Shown here: piece after piece, positions 40,653-49,019 of the stretch | Position numbering within the stretch: position 1 is the first letter of the stretch | Layout of the letters: every line of letters starts with the position of its first letter | NCBI RefSeq assembly: GCF_016863335.1 | Contig: NZ_BOOR01000056.1 | Location: forward strand, 38,446-102,445 | DNA: 64,000 nt | Source: Planotetraspora thailandica | Lineage (GTDB): Bacteria > Actinomycetota > Actinomycetes > Streptosporangiales > Streptosporangiaceae | Direction: 5' to 3' | Position numbers and translations under genes: made by a program | The notes under the pieces: model-generated | Database searches by the model: none | Seen by the model: the letters and a program-made list of their open reading frames with translations, nothing else | Told to the model about the DNA's origin: nothing

Positions 40653-42077
40653 ATGGCGGACGAGGCCGACGTCTTCGACGTGATCGTGATCGGAGCGGGA
40701 CCGGTCGGAGAGACGGCGGCCGGGCGAGCCGTACGGGGCGGCCTGACCGCCGCCGTCATCGAGGAACGGCTGGCTGGCGGCGAATGCGCCTACTACGCGT
40801 GCATCCCGAGCAAGGCGCTGCTGCGGCCGGTGGGGCTCGCCGGCGAGGTGCGGCGGCTGCCCGGCCTGGAGTTGCGCGGCCCGATCGACACCGGGGCCGT
40901 GACGGCACGTCGTGACGAGGCCGTCTCGCATTTCGACGACGCGGGGCAGGTGCAGTGGATTGAGAGGGTCCCGGCGACGTTCTTCCGGGGCCGAGGACGC
41001 CTCGCCGGGCCTCTGGCCGTCGAGGTGGCCGGGCCGGACGCCGGCGTCAGGGCGCTGCGGGCGCGGCAGGCCGTCGTGATTGCGACGGGCAGCGACCCGC
41101 TCATCCCCGACGTGCCCGGGCTGCACGAGGCGCGCCCGTGGACGAACCGGGAGGCCACCAGCGTGCGGGAGGTGCCCAGGCGGCTGGTCGTGATCGGTGG
41201 CGGCGTCGTCGGCTGCGAGATGGCCCAGGCGCTCCACGCGCTCGGCTCCCACGAGACGACCATGCTCGTGCGGGGCGAGCGCCTGATCTCGCGCACGGAG
41301 CCGTTCGCGGGCGATTTCCTGGTGAGGTCGTTTCGGGAGGCGGGCATCGACGTGCGCTTCGGCCGGACGGCCGTATGCGTCGAACGGCCGGTCCCCGGCG
41401 GCCCGGCGACCGTCGACATCGACGACGGATCGAGGATCGAGGCCGACGAGATCCTCGTCGCCACCGGCCGCCGGATCAACGTGTGCGACATCGGCCTGGA
41501 GACGATCGACCTGAAGCCGAACGGCCCGATCGAGGTGGACGCCAGCATGCGGGCGACCGGCGTCCCCGAGGGCTGGCTGTATGCGATCGGCGACGCCAAC
41601 GGGCGCAACCTCCTCACCCACATGGGCAAATACCAGGCTCGCGTGTGCGGAGACGTGATCGCCGCACGGGCCCAGGGCCGGCCCGACGACCTGCCGGGGA
41701 TGCGCGACACCGCCGACGACCAGGGCGCCCCCCAGGTGATCTTCACCGATCCGCAGGTCTGCACCGTCGGTCGTACGGAGGTTCAGGCCCGCGCCGCGGG
41801 CTTCGCCGTACGGATCGTGGAGTACGACATGGGGGAGGTCGAGGGGGCCTACCTCCAGGCCGAGGGTTATCCCGGCAGGGCGAAGGCCGTGGTCGACGAG
41901 GACCGCCGGGTGCTGCTCGGCGTGACGTTCGTCGGCCCCGCGGTCGTCGACCTCCTCCATTCGGCCACCGTCGCGGTGGCCGCGGAGGTGCCGCTCGACC
42001 GGCTCTGGCACGCCGTCCCCTCGTTCCCGACGGTGAGCGAGATCTGGCTCAAGCTCCTGGAGGAATACGGCCTGTGA
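40653..42077 (+). CDS. FAD-dependent pyridine nucleotide-disulfide oxidoreductase
   Basis: 474 residues. FAD site VIVIGAGPVGETAAGRAVRG; redox-active pair Cys45 and Cys50 in GGECAYYACIPSKALLRP, spaced CxxxxC as in the lipoamide/glutathione reductase family although the usual LNxG between them is changed to AYYA; NAD(P) site VVIGGGVVGCEMAQALHALG; second FAD motif YAIGDANGRNLLTHMGKYQA; C-terminal dimerisation domain with HAVPSFPTVSE where classic members have HAHPTLSE. The physiological disulfide is unknown. It is not located with a 2-oxoacid dehydrogenase complex, so housekeeping dihydrolipoyl dehydrogenase is unlikely. Confidence 0.9.
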   Translation: MADEADVFDVIVIGAGPVGETAAGRAVRGGLTAAVIEERLAGGECAYYACIPSKALLRPVGLAGEVRRLPGLELRGPIDTGAVTARRDEAVSHFDDAGQVQWIERVPATFFRGRGRLAGPLAVEVAGPDAGVRALRARQAVVIATGSDPLIPDVPGLHEARPWTNREATSVREVPRRLVVIGGGVVGCEMAQALHALGSHETTMLVRGERLISRTEPFAGDFLVRSFREAGIDVRFGRTAVCVERPVPGGPATVDIDDGSRIEADEILVATGRRINVCDIGLETIDLKPNGPIEVDASMRATGVPEGWLYAIGDANGRNLLTHMGKYQARVCGDVIAARAQGRPDDLPGMRDTADDQGAPQVIFTDPQVCTVGRTEVQARAAGFAVRIVEYDMGEVEGAYLQAEGYPGRAKAVVDEDRRVLLGVTFVGPAVVDLLHSATVAVAAEVPLDRLWHAVPSFPTVSEIWLKLLEEYGL

Positions 42078-42089
42078 GGCGCCGGATGG

Positions 42090-42416
42090 CTACTCCTCGT
42101 CCACAGCGGCGTCGATCCAGCGGAACCAGGCGTCCTGCCCCTCGATGTGCAGGATGAAGTCGGCCACCTGCTTGCCGTCAGGGTCGATCAGTTGCATCTG
42201 CTCGCTGATGCGATCGTAGGCGGCCTCCCACTCGTTCCAGTCGGGCTCCTCGTCCTCCTTCATGAGGGCGAGTTCCGCGGCGAACAGCGGCTCCACCTCC
42301 GCGAACCCAGCGTGGGCGACGAACTCGCCGGAGAGCCACGGGAAGTCGGCGTCGTTCACCCGGACCTCGCCGAGGATCTCCCCGCCCCGGCGCAACTCCC
42401 ACGTCTCGTCGATCAT
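42090..42416 (-). CDS. Small conserved-type acidic protein, unknown function
   Basis: 108 residues starting MIDETWELRRGGEILGEVRV. It is strongly acidic (pI low) and has WEAAYDRISEQMQLIDPDG and FILHIEGQDAWFRWIDAA. The composition and pattern look like a soluble alpha/beta protein of a kind seen singly in actinomycete genomes. No domain was recognised. It converges with the flavoprotein gene, 12 nt away. Confidence 0.7.
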   Translation of the reverse strand: MIDETWELRRGGEILGEVRVNDADFPWLSGEFVAHAGFAEVEPLFAAELALMKEDEEPDWNEWEAAYDRISEQMQLIDPDGKQVADFILHIEGQDAWFRWIDAAVDEE

Positions 42417-42540
42417 GCCCGGGACGATACCCGGCACTTACGACAAAACGAATCCTTGAGGATGTTCCAGTGGATGCAGGGGTGATGAGATCTTGACGAG
42501 GGGTCGGCCGATGTTCAGCTGAGAGAGTTTTCGCTAGTTT

Positions 42541-42575
42541 CGTTTGTTGTACGGTCCGGGTACCGGGGACAAACG
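42541..42575. promoter_or_regulatory. Inverted repeat upstream of antitoxin-like gene
   Basis: CGTTTGT (42541-42547) and ACAAACG (42569-42575) are exact 7-bp inverted arms ending 13 nt before the start codon, a position suited to an autoregulatory operator. Confidence 0.4.
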
Positions 42576-42588
42576 GAAACGGAGGCGT

Positions 42589-43095
42589 ATGAGCGACACG
42601 CCGTTGGCCGCCGCGGACGCCCGGACCTTTCTTCCAGAAGAGGATCCTCAGACCCATGCCGCCATAGTCGATCTCGTTGAAGAGCTGCGCAAAGGAGGGC
42701 GACCGGTCGCTGATAGCCCTGCCCTTCTGACGGGTCCCGACGGGTCTCCGCGGTTGCCCTTGCCATTGCCGATCTACGAAGCCCTGCTGCAGGTGGCAGA
42801 GGCGCTGTCGAAGGGATTGGCCGTCACCGTGGCTCCATAGCGCATGACCATGTCGACTGACGAAGCGGCTGAGTCGCTGGGAGTCTCTAGACCTACCCTT
42901 GTCAAGCTTCTGGAAAGCGGCGAGATCGCCTACCAGTGTGCAACGGACAGGCCCGGAGCGCATCGTCGAGTAAAACTCCAGGATGTTCTCGCATATAAGG
43001 AGAGACGTCGGGCTGAGCGGCGGCGACTTCTTGACGAGCTGACCACAGAGTCCGTTGGTGCGGGAATGTACGACAAGCCCGCCAATGAATTCTGA
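42589..43095 (+). pseudogene. Antitoxin/excisionase-like HTH protein interrupted by in-frame TAG
   Basis: The first 83 codons (RTFLPEEDPQTHAAIVDLVE, LPLPIYEALLQVAEALSKGL, AVTVAP) and the segment starting at 42844 (MSTDEAAESLGVSRPTLVKL, then IAYQCATDRPGAHRRVKLQD) lie in the same frame, separated only by TAG CGC. Together they form the usual ~165-residue type II antitoxin with an excisionase-type HTH, so a TAG at 42838-42840 has split one gene. Reinitiation at ATG 42844, 4 nt later, could still supply the DNA-binding half. No PIN toxin gene follows; a 21-codon ORF (43086-43151) overlaps its end and is unassigned. Confidence 0.7.
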
Positions 43096-43185
43096 GGAGC
43101 ATATTTCAACCGCTTTGGAACGAGCGGACTCCTTCCATCGGCGATGCTGAAGCCGAAGACGACGCGGGGTCGTTCTTTCCCGTCA

Positions 43186-43580
43186 TCATCTCTTGGTGAG
43201 CGCGTCCTCCTCGAGTTCCCGATCGGTCATGAGCCGGGAGCGGGTCAGGAAGCGCACGCCCTCGGGAGCCTCCAGGGAGAACCCGGCGCCCCTGCCCGGT
43301 ACGACGTCGATGGTGAGATGCGTGTGCCTCCAGTAGACGAACTGCGACGCGGACATCCACACCGGGACGGGCGCCTGAACGCCCTCGACCACGAGATCGC
43401 CCAGGTGGACGTCGGCGTCGCCGGTACGGAACTCTCCCGCCGGGTAACACATCGGCGCGCTGCCGTCGCAGCACCCTCCGGACTGGTGGAACATCACCGG
43501 CCCGTGCAGGTCGGTGAGCCGCCGGAGCATGGCCGCCGCCGCCTCGGTCACCTCCACACGGCTTCCGCGGGCACCGGACA

Positions 43581-43581
<1 letters not shown>
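43186..43581 (-). CDS. DUF779 protein
   Basis: 131 residues. VMFHQSGGCCDGSAPMCYP is the DUF779 signature with a Cys cluster; FVYWRHTHLTIDVVPGRGAG and FSLEAPEGVRFLTRSR complete the domain. DUF779 genes almost always sit directly after NAD-dependent acetaldehyde-type aldehyde dehydrogenases. Here the ATG overlaps the dehydrogenase stop by one base (TGATG). The function is unknown; the association suggests a maturation, redox or substrate-handling role for the enzyme. Confidence 0.9.
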
Positions 43582-45104
<1,523 letters not shown>

Positions 45105-45128
45105 GCGCCTGACCTCCCCAAACGCTGA

Positions 45129-45156
45129 ATTATCCTGAAATTGGGGGATGCATCAA
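45129..45156 (-). promoter_or_regulatory. Candidate promoter of aldehyde dehydrogenase operon
   Basis: On the minus strand TTGATG (45156-45151) and GATAAT (45134-45129) are separated by 16 bp, a good vegetative-type promoter. The predicted transcript would have a leader of about 17 nt. The repeat at 45173 lies 16 bp upstream of the -35. Confidence 0.5.
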
Positions 45157-45172
45157 ACGTACGGACGACGAC

Positions 45173-45188
45173 GTTGCAGCGTCGTTGC
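45173..45188 (-). promoter_or_regulatory. GTTGC-N6-GTTGC direct repeat, candidate regulator site
   Basis: GTTGCAGCGTCGTTGC: two GTTGC units at an 11-bp period, within a wider dyad CGACGACG...CGTCGTCG (45166-45200). The same pattern recurs in the same orientation relative to transcription at 48424-48439. Confidence 0.5.
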
Positions 45189-45309
45189 ACAGCGTCGTCG
45201 AACCGGGGGAGGGCGGGCCCGTCCGTCCTGCCGGGACGCGGGTGCGATCCCGGTCGTTGACGGTGCGGCTGCCCTGACGCGCCCCTCGGGGCCGCCGCGG
45301 AGCAGCACT

Positions 45310-46842
45310 ATGGACGTCGAAACCGGGGGAGCCGCGTCGGCCGTGGGCCCGTCGTCTGATCCCCGAGCGCAGTTCCACCTGTTGCAGCAGGTGCACGAGG
45401 CCGTCTTGAGCGGCGGGAGGCCGCCCGTGCAACCCCGCCGGATGATCTTTGAGTCGTGGCGTCGCTCCCTTGCGGCACGGGTGAACCCGGACGGCTATCG
45501 CCCGCCGGTCGTCTACGGATCGGAGGAGATGGCCGACGTGCGTACGGCCCATCCGCTGCGCCCGGTGTTGCCGCTGCTCCGCGAGTTGCTCGTCGGCATC
45601 GCGGACGAGTCACGACATGTCATGATCATTACGGATGCGGGCGGCACGATCCTCTGGCGGGAGGGCCCGGCCGACATCTGCAGGAGGGCGGACTCGGTCG
45701 GACTGCGTGAGGGCATGCGCTGGACCGAGGACGCCATCGGCACCAACGCCATGGGAACGTCGCTGGCGATCGACGCCCCGGTGCAGATCTACTCCGCCGA
45801 GCATCTCGTGCGCACCTATCACACCTGGACGTGCGCGGCCGCGCCCATTCACGACCCCGACACGGGCGCCATGCTCGGCTCGGCCGACGTCAGCGGGGTG
45901 CTCGACACGCTTCACCCCGCCGTGGTCGCCCTGGTCAGCGCCGCGGCGCGGCTCTCCGAGAGCCACCTGCGCGACCTGATGGAGATGCGCGACGAGCGGA
46001 TGCGCACCGTGAACATGCGCCACCTGGCCGGCCTGCGCGGTGAATCGGGTGCCCTGCTGAGCCCGACGGGCCGGGTCATCGCCGCCCAGCCGGACACCCG
46101 ATGGCCCGCACGGATCATCGTCCCCCCGGGCGCCGACCGGGTGCTGCTCGGCGACGTCTCACTCGGGGCCGGCAGGGAGACCCTTGTCGAGGCCCTGATC
46201 GAGCCGCTTCCCGAGGGCTATCTCGTACGGGTGCCCCGCCCGGCCCGGCCGGCCGCCCCGTGGCCGAAACTATCGCTGGCGTTCCTCGGCGAGCGGCCGG
46301 TGGCCGTACTGGACGGCCGGGAACTGCCGCTGACCCTGAGGCGGGCCGAGTTGCTCGCCCTGCTCGCCCTGCATCCCGCGGGCGTGACTGCCGAACAGCT
46401 CGCGCTCCAGCTCTACGGAGAGGAGGGCAATCCCACGACGGCCCGTTCCGAGATCCACCGGCTCCGCGCCTGGCTCGGCGAGCACGCGATGACCACCAAG
46501 CCGTACCGCTTGCGTGCGGACGTCGAGGCCGACTTCCTCGCCGTACGGGCCGCGCTGCGATCGGGCGACGTCCGTACGGCGGTGGCCGCCTGTCATGCGC
46601 CGCTGCTCGCGGACTCCGAGGCCCCCGCCATCAGGGAGGAGCGTTACGAGTTGCTCGCGGCTCTGCGGTCGGCGGTCCTCGACCACCACGACGTGGAGGC
46701 CCTCTGGACGTTCGCGCAGAGCGCGGCGGGAGGTGACGATCTCGAGGTGTTCGAACGTCTCACCGCCGGCCTACCCGCCCATGATCCCCGGCAGGCCGTC
46801 GCCGCTGCGAGGCTCGCCTGGCTGCGGGCCGCCGACGCGTGA
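45310..46842 (+). CDS. GAF-domain regulator with SARP-like winged helix
   Basis: 510 residues from ATG 45310. The N-terminal half is AcoR-like: ESWRRSLAARVNPDGYRPP, then a GAF domain with RWTEDAIGTNAMGTSLAIDA and HTWTCAAAPIHDPDTGAMLG. The C-terminal half is not the sigma54 AAA+ and Fis HTH of AcoR; instead it has an OmpR/SARP-type winged helix (LPLTLRRAELLALLALHPAG, TARSEIHRLRAWLGE) and a helical tail. AcoR-type GAF domains sense aldehydes, ketones or diols. It is divergent from the aldehyde dehydrogenase operon. The 11-bp-period direct repeats upstream suit a SARP-like DNA-binding domain. Confidence 0.85.
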   Translation: MDVETGGAASAVGPSSDPRAQFHLLQQVHEAVLSGGRPPVQPRRMIFESWRRSLAARVNPDGYRPPVVYGSEEMADVRTAHPLRPVLPLLRELLVGIADESRHVMIITDAGGTILWREGPADICRRADSVGLREGMRWTEDAIGTNAMGTSLAIDAPVQIYSAEHLVRTYHTWTCAAAPIHDPDTGAMLGSADVSGVLDTLHPAVVALVSAAARLSESHLRDLMEMRDERMRTVNMRHLAGLRGESGALLSPTGRVIAAQPDTRWPARIIVPPGADRVLLGDVSLGAGRETLVEALIEPLPEGYLVRVPRPARPAAPWPKLSLAFLGERPVAVLDGRELPLTLRRAELLALLALHPAGVTAEQLALQLYGEEGNPTTARSEIHRLRAWLGEHAMTTKPYRLRADVEADFLAVRAALRSGDVRTAVAACHAPLLADSEAPAIREERYELLAALRSAVLDHHDVEALWTFAQSAAGGDDLEVFERLTAGLPAHDPRQAVAAARLAWLRAADA

Positions 46843-46843
46843 G

Positions 46844-47896
46844 TCAGTCGTTCCGGCCGTTGAGTTCGGCCCGCACAAGCGGGGCGACCTCCCCGCCGAG
46901 CAGTTCGATGGAGGTGAGCACATCGCGGTGCGGCATGCCGCCGATGTCCATCTGGAGGAACTGCCGGCGGTGGCCGAGGTGCCGGTGGAGATCGATGATC
47001 CGCTCGGCGATCTCGACGGGGTCGCCGGCGAAAACCATCCCGCCGGGTGAGTAGTTCCCCTGGACCTGCTCCCATCTCGTGGGGATGGGTCGACCGGCGA
47101 GGGCGAACGACGCGACCTCGTGCTGGTGGAACCGCTGCTTCGCGGCGAGGCCGTCACGGCCGACGAAGCCATGGGCGGCGACGGAGATCTCCAGGCGTTC
47201 TGGGCCGACGCCGGCCTCGCGCGCGCTTTGGCGGTAGAGCTCTCCCATCCGGCCCCAGAACTCGGGGGTCCCGTTGAGGATGCCGTAGGAGATGGGCAGA
47301 CCGGAGGAACCGGCACGGACCGAGGAGCCGGGGCTTCCGCCGGTGCCGAGCCAGATCTTGAGAGGCTTGTCGGGGCGGGGGACGACGGGCGCATTCTCCA
47401 GAGGCGGCCGGATGGGGCTCTCCCAGCTGACACGCTCGCGAGCGTTGATCGCCAGTAGCAGGCCGAACTTGTCGGCGTAGAGGCGGTCGTAGTCGTCCAC
47501 GTCGTAGCCGAACAGCGAGAAGGACTCGGTGGAGGAGCCACGACCGGCGATGATCTCCACCCGATCGTTGCTGACGATCGCGGCGGTGGCCGCCTGCTGG
47601 TAGAGGCGGATCGGGTCGTCTGTCGACAACACGCTCACCGCCGTCGAGAGCGTGATCGTCGACGTCGTCGCCGCTGCGGCGTTGATGACCGAGGTCGGTG
47701 AGGACACCGGCACCTGCTCGTGGTGGTGCTCGCCGACTCCGAAGAAGTCGAGGCCGACCTGCTCGGCGACCCGGATCTGCTCGAGTACGTTCCGTACCGC
47801 CTGCGCGGTGGTGACGAGGTCGCCCTCGGAGTCGCGTCCCGCGACACCGAAGCTGTAGACGCCGAGTTCGAACTCAGCCCCGACGTTCGCGTTCAT
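46844..47896 (-). CDS. LLM-class flavin-dependent oxidoreductase
   Basis: 350 residues from ATG 47896. Luciferase-like TIM barrel with FFGVGEHHHEQVPVSSPTSV, ITLSTAVSVLSTDDPIRLYQ, RVEIIAGRGSSTESFSLFGY and KIWLGTGGSPGSSVRAG. The GEHHHE motif and overall length fit the group of FMN-dependent alkanal monooxygenase-like proteins with unknown substrates. It is divergent from an HxlR regulator with a palindrome between them, so it is probably repressed by that regulator. Its stop is 1 nt from the convergent GAF regulator stop. Confidence 0.9.
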   Translation of the reverse strand: MNANVGAEFELGVYSFGVAGRDSEGDLVTTAQAVRNVLEQIRVAEQVGLDFFGVGEHHHEQVPVSSPTSVINAAAATTSTITLSTAVSVLSTDDPIRLYQQAATAAIVSNDRVEIIAGRGSSTESFSLFGYDVDDYDRLYADKFGLLLAINARERVSWESPIRPPLENAPVVPRPDKPLKIWLGTGGSPGSSVRAGSSGLPISYGILNGTPEFWGRMGELYRQSAREAGVGPERLEISVAAHGFVGRDGLAAKQRFHQHEVASFALAGRPIPTRWEQVQGNYSPGGMVFAGDPVEIAERIIDLHRHLGHRRQFLQMDIGGMPHRDVLTSIELLGGEVAPLVRAELNGRND

Positions 47897-47947
47897 CCAG
47901 GGAACCCCCTTCGCTGCCTGGACACTTACCAAAGGTTCCCTAGTACC

Positions 47948-47962
47948 TTGAGGTAACCTCAA
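47948..47962. promoter_or_regulatory. 15-bp palindrome, candidate HxlR operator
   Basis: TTGAGGT-A-ACCTCAA is perfectly symmetrical about the central base. It lies in the 118-bp gap between the divergent LLM oxidoreductase and HxlR-family regulator genes. Confidence 0.65.
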
Positions 47963-48014
47963 AGGCCGAGTCAATCAGGCACTTTTCAGTGCCCGGGTTC
48001 CCCAGAGGTAACTG

Positions 48015-48410
48015 ATGACCGATAGCGCGTCCGCCCAGCTGTCCGGTGCGCAAGGCTGCCGGGCTCGCGAGATCCTCGACCTCGTCGCCGACAAGTGGTC
48101 TCTCGGCGTCGTCGACACGCTCGGCGCCGGCCCGATGAGATTCAGTGAGCTCAAACGCTCCATCGCGGGCATCAGCCAGAAGATGCTCACCGTCACCCTG
48201 CGCGGCCTGGAGCGCGACGGGATCCTCACCCGCACCGTGTATGCCGTCATGCCGCCGAACGTCACCTACGAACTCACGGCCTTGGGCCGGACGCTCCTCG
48301 GCGCGACGGATCCCCTGATTCGATGGAGCCTTCAGAACATCTCGGCGATCGATGAGGCGCGCGCGGAGTTCGACAGCAGAGCGAATCCGCCAGCGAATCC
48401 GCCGCGGTAG
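48015..48410 (+). CDS. HxlR-family transcriptional regulator
   Basis: 131 residues, AGAGGT before the ATG. The family winged helix is clear: CRAREILDLVADKWSLGVVD, FSELKRSIAGISQKMLTVTL, RGLERDGILTRTVYAVMPPN, VTYELTALGRTLL. A Cys in the early GCRAREIL segment is typical of redox- or aldehyde-responsive members. It probably represses the divergent flavin oxidoreductase through the palindrome at 47948. The diol dehydratase operon begins 147 nt downstream on the same strand. Confidence 0.92.
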   Translation: MTDSASAQLSGAQGCRAREILDLVADKWSLGVVDTLGAGPMRFSELKRSIAGISQKMLTVTLRGLERDGILTRTVYAVMPPNVTYELTALGRTLLGATDPLIRWSLQNISAIDEARAEFDSRANPPANPPR

Positions 48411-48423
48411 CCGGCGGAGCCAC

Positions 48424-48439
48424 GCAACGCGATTGCAAC
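48424..48439 (+). promoter_or_regulatory. Second GTTGC-N6-GTTGC repeat, upstream of dehydratase operon
   Basis: On the plus strand it reads GCAACGCGATTGCAAC, i.e. GTTGC-N6-GTTGC on the other strand with the same 11-bp period as 45173-45188 (12 of 16 positions identical). A TACCAT -10-like hexamer starts at 48451, 11 nt after the repeat, a spacing seen with SARP-activated promoters. Confidence 0.5.
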
Positions 48440-48557
48440 GCGACAATCCCTACCATTCGTTCACATCGTCGACGCTCCCGCCGTGAACACCCCGCAGGCC
48501 GAGACACCGGAGGCCCCCGCAGGCAGGGGACCGCTGTGAGAAGGCAGGTGTGAGCGC

Positions 48558-48974
48558 ATGAACCCGCTGGACCCGCGACGTGACTACCCCCTGGCGTCCC
48601 AGCGGCCCGAGTTGCTGAGGACGCCCACCGGCAAACGCCTCGACGAGATCACCATGGAAGCCGTGCTGGCCGGCGAGGTCACGGCGGACGACCTCCGCAT
48701 CACGGCCGAGACCCTCCGCCTGCAGGCACAGATCGCCGAGTCCGCCGGCAGGCCCCAGCTCGGCCAGAACTTCCGCAGGGCCGCCGAGATGACGGGCCTG
48801 CCGGACGAGAAGGTGCTGAGCATCTACAACGCCCTGCGGCCGCGGGCGTCCACCAGACGGCAACTCCTGGACATCGCCGACGAGCTGGAGCGGGATCACT
48901 CCGCCACGTTGTGCGCCCGGCTGGTCCGGGAGGCCGCCGAGGTCTACGAGCGGCGTGGCGTGCTCGCGCCCTGA
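48558..48974 (+). CDS. B12-dependent diol/glycerol dehydratase small subunit
   Basis: 138 residues matching the PduE/DhaE/GldC small subunit: DYPLASQRPELLRTPTGKRL, DEITMEAVLAGEVTADDLRI, TAETLRLQAQIAESAGRPQL and FRRAAEMTGLPDEKVLSIYN. The subunit completes the heterotrimer around adenosylcobalamin, which dehydrates 1,2-propanediol to propionaldehyde or glycerol to 3-hydroxypropionaldehyde. It is unusual in preceding the large-medium gene, since the enterobacterial order is C-D-E. It is the first gene of a five-gene run to 53914. Confidence 0.92.
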   Translation: MNPLDPRRDYPLASQRPELLRTPTGKRLDEITMEAVLAGEVTADDLRITAETLRLQAQIAESAGRPQLGQNFRRAAEMTGLPDEKVLSIYNALRPRASTRRQLLDIADELERDHSATLCARLVREAAEVYERRGVLAP

Positions 48975-49019
48975 GCACTCCCGTCCGACCGCGACGCCCG
49001 GGGAAAGAGGAGATCGCAG

